64,000 nt of DNA from Herbiconiux flava (GTDB lineage: Bacteria > Actinomycetota > Actinomycetes > Actinomycetales > Microbacteriaceae), in NCBI RefSeq assembly GCF_013409865.1, contig NZ_JACCBM010000001.1, positions 1,054,001 to 1,118,000 of the forward strand, written 5' to 3'. Below the pieces are notes generated by a model that did no database searches, was not told the origin of the DNA, and saw only the letters and a list, made by a program, of their open reading frames with translations. Each line of letters begins with the position of its first letter. The first letter of the stretch is position 1. Both the position numbers and the translations under genes were made by a program. This document shows positions 57,706 to 64,000 of this stretch, one piece after another.

Positions 57706-58667
57706 CCGGGGAGCAGCAGACCAGGGTCGCCGTCATCGGCGCTGCCGGGTGGGCGGGCAGTCGTCACGTCGCCGCCTTTCACCAGCTGGGAGCAGATGTC
57801 ACCGCACTGATCGATCCGTCGCCCCGAACGCAGGAGCTCGCGACGTCGGTCGGGGCCGAGGTGCTCGGCTCGGCCGAGGAGTTGAGCCCGGACTCCGTGG
57901 ACCTCGTCGTCGTGTCGCTGCCGAGCAGCTTCCAGCCCGAGGCGGCGGCCGGCCTGCTCCGTCGGGGCTTCCGAGTGCTCGTCGAGAAGCCGATCGGCTC
58001 GTCCTCCGACAATGCGGCCGTGCTGGAGGGCATCGAAGGCATCGACGAGACCCTGATGGTCGGGTACACCCTGCATCAGCACCCGGCGGCGCGCGAGCTC
58101 GCCGAGTGGATCTCGGCCTCGCACGTCATCGGCGTCAGCGTGCGATCCGCAGCCCGGAAGCTCAGCCTCGACTCGTGGCGGGTGGCTCCCGACGAGGGCG
58201 GTGTCGCGGTCGTCAACGGAATCCACGCGATCGAATTCGTCTCGTCGCTCTTCCCGGGCGACGCCGAGGTCATCAGCAGCCACGCCAGCGATGGACTGCA
58301 CGGAGCCGCTGTGCCGGACTACGCGGCGGCCACCGTGGCGTTCGACGGCGGACCGCTGTTCCGGTTCGAGAGCTACTGGAACCCGTGGAATCACAGCTCC
58401 GGACTGAACCGCGACGACTGGTCACTGGAGATCGACGTCGTCGCGCACGAGGGTCGTCGGGTCTGGAGCAATTGGGAGATCCACGCCTGGGACCGGCTGG
58501 GGTCGGAGACCGTCCGGCATCTGCCCGAGGTCGACCTGTTCCTCGCCCAGGCCGCGGACGCTCTCCGCTTCGCCGAGGGTCAGGCGCCGACCGTCGGCTA
58601 CCGGCAGGCGCTGCGCGCCACCCGGTTGGCCGACGAGATCATCGCGCGGGCGGGGGCGCTCGGATGA
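57702..58667 (+). CDS. Gfo/Idh/MocA oxidoreductase 1
   Basis: A 321-residue NAD(P)-dependent sugar oxidoreductase. Rossmann VAVIGAAGWAGSRHVAAF (residues 9-26), the EKP motif at 95-97 (VLVEKPIGS), and a family-type His in NGIHAIEF (about 173). The substrate domain has FESYWNPWNHSSGLNRDDW, rich in Trp, typical of pyranoside binding. It is the first of three members of this family in the operon. Confidence 0.86.
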   Translation: MTGEQQTRVAVIGAAGWAGSRHVAAFHQLGADVTALIDPSPRTQELATSVGAEVLGSAEELSPDSVDLVVVSLPSSFQPEAAAGLLRRGFRVLVEKPIGSSSDNAAVLEGIEGIDETLMVGYTLHQHPAARELAEWISASHVIGVSVRSAARKLSLDSWRVAPDEGGVAVVNGIHAIEFVSSLFPGDAEVISSHASDGLHGAAVPDYAAATVAFDGGPLFRFESYWNPWNHSSGLNRDDWSLEIDVVAHEGRRVWSNWEIHAWDRLGSETVRHLPEVDLFLAQAADALRFAEGQAPTVGYRQALRATRLADEIIARAGALG

Positions 58668-59659
58668 TCCGCGCGCGCACGCTCGTCATCGGGCCCACCC
58701 ATTGGCACGTTCCGCTGTATACCGACCGCATCGCCACACGGCATGAGGTGATCGGTGTGAGCGACCTGGACCAGGCCGGTGCTGCACCGTTCGCGGAGAG
58801 GTGGGGAGCGCCACTCGTGGGGAGCTGGGAGCAGCTCCTCGACGAGCATCCGGATGCCGAGCTGGCTTACGTCTTCGCTCCGCACGACACCATGCGGGAC
58901 ATCTGCCTGGCCCTGATCGACCGCCGCATCCCCTTCGTCGTCGAGAAGCCGGCGGGGATCTCGCTCGAGCAGCTGCGGGAGATCCGCGACGCCGCCGAGA
59001 TCGCCCACGTGCCGATCGCCGTGCCGCTCGTGCAGCGGGGCGGCCCGACCGAGCGGTGGCTCGAGCAGGCGGGCCGCGCGGTCTACGAGAGCTCGCAGTT
59101 CATCGCCGGCCCTCCCGACCGCTACCTCGTCAACGGCAGCCCCTGGATGGTCGACCGGGCGAGGGCGGGTGGGGGCTGCGCCGTGAACCTGGCGCCTCAC
59201 TTCGTCGACCTGTTCCTGCGGGCCGGCGGATCGACCGTCGCCCACGTGACGGCCGCGATGTCGTCGGCGCTGCACGGCCGCGGAGTCGAGGACTTCGCCT
59301 CCCTCGTCCTCACCACCGCCGACGGGCGGGTTGCCACGATCGAGGTCGGCTACGCCTTCCCGGGTTCGCCGCTCAAGCGGCACTGCTCCTTCCTGCGGAT
59401 CGGCGCTGCCGGCACCGCGACGATCTGGGCCGACGGCCGCGCGAGTTTCACCACCGCCGACGGAGTCACCACGACAGCCGAGCTCGACGTCGACAGCGAC
59501 CCGCTCTACGGCCCGTTCGTCGACGCCGTCGCCGACACTCTCGCGGACGGCTTCACGGGGCTTCCCGGGATCGAGGATCTGGAGGCCACCATGGCGGTCA
59601 TCTGGGACGCTTATGCACATGCAGCACGAGGGGGATCCGATGTCCATACCGAGCATTGA
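58664..59659 (+). CDS. Gfo/Idh/MocA oxidoreductase 2, altered nucleotide loop
   Basis: A 331-residue Gfo/Idh/MocA protein. EKP is present at 94-96 (FVVEKPAGIS) and NLAPHFVDLFLRAGG carries the usual His. The nucleotide loop is VIGPTHWHVPLY (residues 8-19), lacking the GxGxxG pattern, which may mean a tightly held or different cofactor. The C-terminus runs 20 bp into the lacI gene. Overlaps oxidoreductase 1 by 4 bp. Confidence 0.83.
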   Translation: MIRARTLVIGPTHWHVPLYTDRIATRHEVIGVSDLDQAGAAPFAERWGAPLVGSWEQLLDEHPDAELAYVFAPHDTMRDICLALIDRRIPFVVEKPAGISLEQLREIRDAAEIAHVPIAVPLVQRGGPTERWLEQAGRAVYESSQFIAGPPDRYLVNGSPWMVDRARAGGGCAVNLAPHFVDLFLRAGGSTVAHVTAAMSSALHGRGVEDFASLVLTTADGRVATIEVGYAFPGSPLKRHCSFLRIGAAGTATIWADGRASFTTADGVTTTAELDVDSDPLYGPFVDAVADTLADGFTGLPGIEDLEATMAVIWDAYAHAARGGSDVHTEH

Positions 59660-60629
59660 CGAGGTCGCGGCGGCGGCCGGCGTGCACAAGTCGACGGTGT
59701 CCCGCGCCTTCTCCCGCCCCGAAGCGGTGAAGAAGCAGACCCGCGACCACGTGCTGCAGGTCGCCGCCTCGATGGGGTACACGATGAGCCCCCTCGCGCA
59801 GGCCCTGCGCACCAAGACGAGCACCCTCGTGCCGCTGATCGTGCCCGACATCACCAACCCGTTCTTCGCCGAGCTCGCGCAGGCCATGACCGCGGCGGCG
59901 GGGAAGCGCGGCTACCAGCTCGTGCTGGGCATCGATGATCACGGGGGCGCCACCGGTGGCTACTTGCAGGCGATGCAGTCGATGTACGCGCCCTTCGCCA
60001 TCATCGCCCCGTTCAGCCGGATCGATCCCGCCGACTACGAGCGGTTCGGCTTCGGCAGCCGGCTGGTCGTGATGGACAGGATCGAGTCGGAGCACCAGGT
60101 GTCCACCGTCACGGTCGACAGCGGTGTGGGCATCCGTCTGGCCTTCGATCACCTGGTCGAGCTCGGGCACACCTCGATCGCCTACGTCTCGGGCATCGCC
60201 GGCACGCACACCGCCGCCGACCGCCGAGCCGCCTACCTCGAGCTGGCCGAGAGCCACGACATGGCGCCGGTCGAGTTCGACAGCGGCATCGGTGCAGAGG
60301 CCGGCGAGCACGGTGCCGAGAGCCTGATGGCGATGGCCGACCGGCCGACCGCCGTGATCGCCGCGAACGATCTCGTGGCGTTCGGCCTGATCAGTGCCCT
60401 CGGTGCGCGCGGGGTGCGGGTGCCCGATGACGTCTCCGTCGTCGGGTTCGACGGTCTGCCACTCGGGGCCCGCAGCAACCCGCCGCTCACCTCGGTGCAG
60501 CAGCCCATCGCCGAGATGGCACGCATCGCGGTCGAGCTGGCCGAGCATGCCGCCGAGGACGGGCGGGTCGAGCACGTGGTGCTCGAGCCGAGCCTGCTGG
60601 TGCGCTCGTCGACGGGACCGGCGCTGTGA
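59640..60629 (+). CDS. LacI-family transcriptional regulator, third island
   Basis: A 329-residue LacI protein: PSIDEVAAAAGVHKSTVSRAFSRPEAVKKQTRDHVLQVAASMGYTMSPLAQALRTKTS, effector domain with NPFFAELAQAMTAAAGKRGYQLV, AANDLVAFGLISALGARGVRVP and SVVGFDGLPLGARSNPPLTSVQQP. GAGGGGG precedes the ATG at 59640. It lies inside the operon and may act at 54567-54592. Confidence 0.88.
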   Translation: MSIPSIDEVAAAAGVHKSTVSRAFSRPEAVKKQTRDHVLQVAASMGYTMSPLAQALRTKTSTLVPLIVPDITNPFFAELAQAMTAAAGKRGYQLVLGIDDHGGATGGYLQAMQSMYAPFAIIAPFSRIDPADYERFGFGSRLVVMDRIESEHQVSTVTVDSGVGIRLAFDHLVELGHTSIAYVSGIAGTHTAADRRAAYLELAESHDMAPVEFDSGIGAEAGEHGAESLMAMADRPTAVIAANDLVAFGLISALGARGVRVPDDVSVVGFDGLPLGARSNPPLTSVQQPIAEMARIAVELAEHAAEDGRVEHVVLEPSLLVRSSTGPAL

Positions 60630-61186
60630 GCGAGCTGCGGATGCCCGGGCTGCAGTACGTCGACCATGCCGCCTACACCGTGCCCGATCTCGATGAAGCG
60701 GTGCGCTTCTTCGTCGACGTGCTCGGCGCCGAAGAACTCTACCGATCCCGCCGGGGCCCCGACGAGCACTTCATGCCGGCGAACTTCGACGTTCCCGCCG
60801 ACGCGGTGCTCGAGCTGTCGATGCTCCGGATGCCGCCGAACCTGAACATCGAGCTGTTCGAGTGGGCCACCGGTGATCGTCGCACCGAGCATCCGCGTCA
60901 CAGCGACCGCGGCGGCCACCACCTGTGCTTCGTGGTCGAGGACGTCGACGCCGCGGCCGCGCACCTCGCCGGTGTTCCCGGAGTGCGGATGCTCGGCGAA
61001 CGCAAGGAGGTCGCCGGCGACAGCCCCGCGGTCGCCGGCAACCGCTGGACCTATTTCGTCACGCCCTGGGGGCTGCTGATGGAACTCGTGGACCGGTCGC
61101 GCGTCGCCGATCCGCCCCCGCTGGTCGGACCGGCGGACTGGACCCGCCCGACAGAAAAGCCTCCAGAGAAGAGTGAGACCTCATGA
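60626..61186 (+). CDS. VOC-superfamily (glyoxalase-like) protein
   Basis: A 186-residue VOC protein with two beta-alpha-beta3 modules: VDHAAYTVPDLDEAVRFFVDVLGAEELY (metal ligand His14) and GGHHLCFVVEDVDAAAAHLAGVPG (second His), and the final metal Glu in LLMELVDRS. Metal-dependent isomerase, epimerase or lyase activity is likely. GTG start over the lacI stop; the stop overlaps the isomerase start (ATGA). Confidence 0.82.
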   Translation: MSELRMPGLQYVDHAAYTVPDLDEAVRFFVDVLGAEELYRSRRGPDEHFMPANFDVPADAVLELSMLRMPPNLNIELFEWATGDRRTEHPRHSDRGGHHLCFVVEDVDAAAAHLAGVPGVRMLGERKEVAGDSPAVAGNRWTYFVTPWGLLMELVDRSRVADPPPLVGPADWTRPTEKPPEKSETS

Positions 61187-62082
61187 TCATCGCCGGACAC
61201 ACCCTCGGCACCCCGGGCCGCGACCTCGCCGAGGCCCTGAGCCTCTTCAAGGAGGCCGGGCTCGACGCCGCCGAAGTCATCTACCAGGAGGGCTACCCCG
61301 CCGCCATCGACCCGGCCGACCCGGGCAGTGCTCGGTCGGCCGTCGCGGCTGCTTCTGCTGCGGGTCTGCCGATCGTGGCCCTCACCCCGTACACCACCGC
61401 CATCAACAGCCTCGATCAGGGCGAATGGCAGGCCGGTGTCGACGAGTTCCGGGCCTGCATCGAGGCCGCGCAGCAGGTGGGCGCGAAGCGGGTGCGGGTC
61501 TATGCGGGTTCGTGGCACCCCGGCGATGCCGATGAGGCCGCGCGGTGGCTGAGGCTGGCGGCAGCACTCGAGACCCTCTCCGTCGACGCGGTGCACGCCG
61601 GTGTCGTGCTCTGCGTCGAGAACCACTTCGGCACGATGACTCAGACGGCGGCTGACACCGCGCGCCTGGTGAGGCAGATCGATGCGCCGTCCGTGCGGGT
61701 GCTCTATGACCAGGCGAATCTCACGTTCACTCACGACGAGGAGTGGAGGGCGGCCTTCGCAGTGCAGGGTGACCTGATCAGCCATGTCCACGTGAAGGAC
61801 CTCGTGTTCAAGGACCCGGATGCTCCGTTCCGGGCATCCGACACCGCTCGCGTCAAGGCGGAGGAGCGGGCGGTCCGGTCACGGGTGGTGGGGGAGGGTG
61901 TGGTGCCCTGGGCCGAGATCGTGGGCGAGCTCGTGCGACGCGGGTACGACGACGTGCTCACGCTCGAGTACGAGTACCGCTGGCACCCTCAGGACCTCCC
62001 GGATCCTGAGATCGGATTCGCCCAGTCGGCGGCGGCGCTGCGCACCATCCTCGACTCGACGGTCGTAGCGAATGAGTACTGA
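61183..62082 (+). CDS. Sugar phosphate isomerase/epimerase-like TIM barrel (AP2EC)
   Basis: A 299-residue AP-endonuclease-2-like TIM barrel with metal ligands Glu146 (CVENHFG), Asp176 (LYDQANL), His203 (HVHVKDL) and Glu262 (TLEYEYR). The family includes IolE/IolI, hydroxypyruvate isomerase, ketose 3-epimerases and the alpha subunits of C-glycoside deglycosidases. With three Gfo/Idh/MocA dehydrogenases in the same operon, action on a keto-sugar (inosose, 3-keto-glycoside) is the best guess. Overlaps its neighbours by 4 and 11 bp. Confidence 0.85.
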   Translation: MIIAGHTLGTPGRDLAEALSLFKEAGLDAAEVIYQEGYPAAIDPADPGSARSAVAAASAAGLPIVALTPYTTAINSLDQGEWQAGVDEFRACIEAAQQVGAKRVRVYAGSWHPGDADEAARWLRLAAALETLSVDAVHAGVVLCVENHFGTMTQTAADTARLVRQIDAPSVRVLYDQANLTFTHDEEWRAAFAVQGDLISHVHVKDLVFKDPDAPFRASDTARVKAEERAVRSRVVGEGVVPWAEIVGELVRRGYDDVLTLEYEYRWHPQDLPDPEIGFAQSAAALRTILDSTVVANEY

Positions 62083-63058
62083 ACGGCTGCGCGTCGGGGT
62101 CGCCGGCGCCGGGAACATCGCGACCATCGCCCAGCTGCCCACCTTGGTCGCCCGGGATGACATCGAGCTGACCGCTCTCGTCACCCGCCGTGACGACCCC
62201 CAGCCGCTGATGCGGCGGTGGGGGTTCCGCAGCGCCTACCCGGCCGTCGAAGCGATGCTCGAGGCCGAGAACCTGGACGCGTTGTTCGTCCTGACTCCCC
62301 GCTCGGAGCATCTGGCCTCGACCCGGTCTGCGCTCGAAGCCGGGGTCGACGTCTTCTGCGAGAAGCCACTGGCCACCAGAGCCGAGGACGCCCAGGAGCT
62401 CGCCGAGCTCGCGGACCGCAGCGGCCGCATCCTCATGGTGGGCTTCAATCGCCGCTTCGCGCCTGTGTACGAAGCGGGACGGGCCGCCTTCGGTGAGAGC
62501 GGCGCGAGTTTCTGCGTCGCTCAGAAGAACCGCGCCGGGTCGGAATACCGGGCGACGTTCGAGAACGCCATCCACATGGTCGACCTCCTCCGCTGGTACT
62601 GCGGCGGCGAGCCCGTCGACGTGACGGCGCACGCCGCCGGTGACGACCCCTGGCAGGAGGACGGGCTGAGCGCCCTCGTCCGCTTCGACAACGGGCACAC
62701 CGGTGTGCTGATGGCCGCTCGCAACGCCGGAGGCTGGAGTGAGAAGCTCGACGCCTACGGCGACGAGGTCACCGCTGCCGTCACGGCCCCGGACCGGGTG
62801 GCCGTCACCCGCGACGGTGCCACGACCGTGCGCGACATGTCGCCCGAAGCGTTCGGCTGGGCGACCGCGACCCAGACCTTCGGCTTCGCCGGAGCCGTGC
62901 ACCACTTCCTCGACCGGGTGCGGGACCGCCGGGAACCCCTCACCTCGGGTGCCGAGGCCGCGAGGACCCAGCTGCTGCTGGACCGCATCCTCGCCGCAGC
63001 CGGTCTGCCGACCGAGGAGCAGCCAGGCCGGACTTGGGCGAGTTATGCCAAGAAGTGA
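62072..63058 (+). CDS. Gfo/Idh/MocA oxidoreductase 3
   Basis: A 328-residue member: nucleotide loop GAGNIA (residues 12-17), EKP at 97-99 (VFCEKPLAT), VGFNRRFAPVYEAGRAAFG, and NAIHMVDLLRWYCGG with the catalytic His. It has the canonical Rossmann loop missing from oxidoreductase 2. It probably works on the same keto-sugar series. Confidence 0.86.
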   Translation: MSTERLRVGVAGAGNIATIAQLPTLVARDDIELTALVTRRDDPQPLMRRWGFRSAYPAVEAMLEAENLDALFVLTPRSEHLASTRSALEAGVDVFCEKPLATRAEDAQELAELADRSGRILMVGFNRRFAPVYEAGRAAFGESGASFCVAQKNRAGSEYRATFENAIHMVDLLRWYCGGEPVDVTAHAAGDDPWQEDGLSALVRFDNGHTGVLMAARNAGGWSEKLDAYGDEVTAAVTAPDRVAVTRDGATTVRDMSPEAFGWATATQTFGFAGAVHHFLDRVRDRREPLTSGAEAARTQLLLDRILAAAGLPTEEQPGRTWASYAKK

Positions 63059-63071
63059 GAAGGAGCAGACC

Positions 63072-63824
63072 GTGAAGGACCAGATCGTCGTCGTCACCGG
63101 ATCCAACGGCGGCATCGGCGCCGCGATGGTCGAGGCCTACCTGCGCGCCGGCGCCACCGTCATCGGCGCCGATCGCGGTGACGAGGGCGTCGACGGCCTC
63201 GCCGCCTACTACCCGCTCGACGTCACCGAGGAGGCGGGGGTGGTCTCGGCCGTCGCCGACATCGTCGCGACGCACGGGCGCATCGACGCCCTCGTGCACG
63301 CCGCGGGCGTGCTCGGCGAGACCCCGGACCCGATGCGGACGAGCACCGCAGAGTTCGAGCGGATCATGTCGATCAACGCGACCGGCACCTTCACGATCGT
63401 GCGGGAGACAGCGCAGTCCATGCTGGACACGGGCGCCGCCGGCACGCTGCTGCTGTTCTCCTCGGTCGCGGCGAAGGAGGGGCGGCGCACCTACCTGCCC
63501 TACAACGCCAGCAAGATCGCCGTGCTCCACATCATGTGGTCGATGGCCCAGATCCTCGGCCCCTCCGGCATATCCGTCAATGCGATCACGCCCGGCCCTG
63601 TCGAGACGAACATGTGGACCCAGCTCGCCGACGCTGCGGGCACCGCGGTCGACTCGGCCGCCCGGGCGCGGGCGGAACGTGCGGCCCAGCTGCCGATGCA
63701 GCGCTTCGCTCAGCCTGACGAGGTCGCCCGTGCGGCGCTGTTCCTGACAGACCCGGCGAACCGGTACATCACCGGCGTCAGCCTCGACGTGGCGGGCGGG
63801 GCGCACCTCGGCATGGGCTCATAG
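63072..63824 (+). CDS. Short-chain dehydrogenase/reductase
   Basis: A 250-residue classical SDR: nucleotide motif TGSNGGIG (residues 9-16), catalytic Ser about 131, Tyr144 and Lys148 (YLPYNASK), PG motif in NAITPGPVETNMW, and a final GVSLDVAGGAHLG. The GTG at 63072 has AAGGAG seven bases upstream; an in-frame ATG at 63045 overlaps the previous gene and is less likely. Last gene of the operon visible here. Confidence 0.87.
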   Translation: MKDQIVVVTGSNGGIGAAMVEAYLRAGATVIGADRGDEGVDGLAAYYPLDVTEEAGVVSAVADIVATHGRIDALVHAAGVLGETPDPMRTSTAEFERIMSINATGTFTIVRETAQSMLDTGAAGTLLLFSSVAAKEGRRTYLPYNASKIAVLHIMWSMAQILGPSGISVNAITPGPVETNMWTQLADAAGTAVDSAARARAERAAQLPMQRFAQPDEVARAALFLTDPANRYITGVSLDVAGGAHLGMGS

Positions 63825-63825
63825 C

Positions 63826-64000
63826 CTCCCGGGCTTCTCCATCGGCGGCCTCCTCCAGAACCGCCACGTCATGCCCCCGCTCACCCGCATGCGTGCGAGC
63901 GGATCGGGGGTGCCGGGGCAGATCATGGCCGAGCACAACGCGCAGCGCGCATGCAGGCCCGGCGTCAGCTCGCGCGTTCGACCGACGACGTCGTCTCCCC
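63826..64000 (+). pseudogene. Old Yellow Enzyme-like N-terminal fragment, probably broken
   Basis: Reading frame 63826 onward gives FSIGGLLQNRHVMPPLTRMRASGSGVPGQIMAEHNAQRA, which follows the start of NADH:flavin oxidoreductases (NRIVMAPLTRxRA...GVPGELMAEYYAQRA). No start codon lies at the expected place: the frame runs back into the SDR gene without ATG, GTG or a ribosome site. After AQRA the match is lost (CRPGVSSRVR). A remnant or a recombination junction is likely, but the window ends here and a displaced start or sequencing frameshift could also explain it. Confidence 0.45.

Noticed and set aside
63045..63071. Upstream ATG for the SDR gene
   Set aside because: It overlaps the previous gene's end and lacks a ribosome site, whereas the GTG at 63072 has AAGGAG at good distance and matches the SDR N-terminus.

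Overview
The window is about 70% GC with dense codon-biased genes, many 4-11 bp start/stop overlaps, GTG starts, and actinobacterial marker families: CWB2 cell-wall-binding repeats, CUT1 sugar importers without their own ATPase, AztABCD, a WHG-type TetR and an ECF sigma/Asp23 operon. Together these point to an actinobacterium, most likely of the Microbacteriaceae (a plant- or soil-associated genus such as Herbiconiux is plausible). That placement is inference from gene content and style; there is no rRNA or other phylogenetic marker in the window.

Layout. 1-6120: the end of a secreted-protein gene, a small conserved hypothetical, and a divergent zinc-import locus aztA / aztB-(propeller lipoprotein)-aztC-aztD around a Zur-type palindrome. 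6307-10165: polyprenol-phosphate mannose synthase, an AraC regulator with a small target-like gene, and an alpha/beta hydrolase-TetR pair with its operator. 10187-12655 (minus): an ArsR-flavodoxin-type reductase-MFS efflux group. 12831-25400: a 12-gene sugar operon (CUT2 ABC importer, aldo/keto reductase, ThuA-like protein, an orphan protein, LacI, GH42 beta-galactosidase, second aldo/keto reductase, MFS, alpha/alpha-toroid protein). 25446-39122: a housekeeping/envelope block (DUF1624/DUF418-like membrane protein, two CWB2 proteins, lpdA, MFS, ECF sigma with Asp23-like proteins, AraC, hydroxyisobutyrate-dehydrogenase-like protein, small zinc-finger-like protein). 39266-44502: CUT1 importer with aldo/keto reductase and LacI. 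44601-52489: a fructan/difructose-anhydride locus (GH32, CUT1 importer, LacI, fructokinase, intracellular GH91). 52497-63824: P-loop kinase and KDPG-type aldolase opposite a DeoR-led operon with a third CUT1 importer, three Gfo/Idh/MocA oxidoreductases, LacI, VOC protein, AP2EC-type isomerase and SDR. The window ends in a fragment resembling the N-terminus of an Old Yellow Enzyme.

How the genes work together. The second half is a chain of carbohydrate islands, each with importer, local regulator and cytoplasmic enzymes. The most specific biochemical reading is at 44601-52489: the GH91 protein has no signal peptide and sits with an importer, a cytoplasmic GH32 and a fructokinase, which suggests import and intracellular hydrolysis of difructose anhydride (or inulin oligomers) to fructose and fructose phosphate. 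The islands at 12831-25400 and 54605-63824 combine oxidoreductases with a ThuA-like protein or an AP2EC TIM barrel, a pattern compatible with oxidoreductive (keto-sugar) glycoside breakdown; their substrates cannot be read from sequence. All three CUT1 importers lack an ATPase and would need a shared one encoded elsewhere, and each has a strong hairpin just after the binding-protein gene. No tRNA, rRNA, CRISPR array, insertion sequence or phage gene was seen, and no gene-free stretch exceeds 300 bases.
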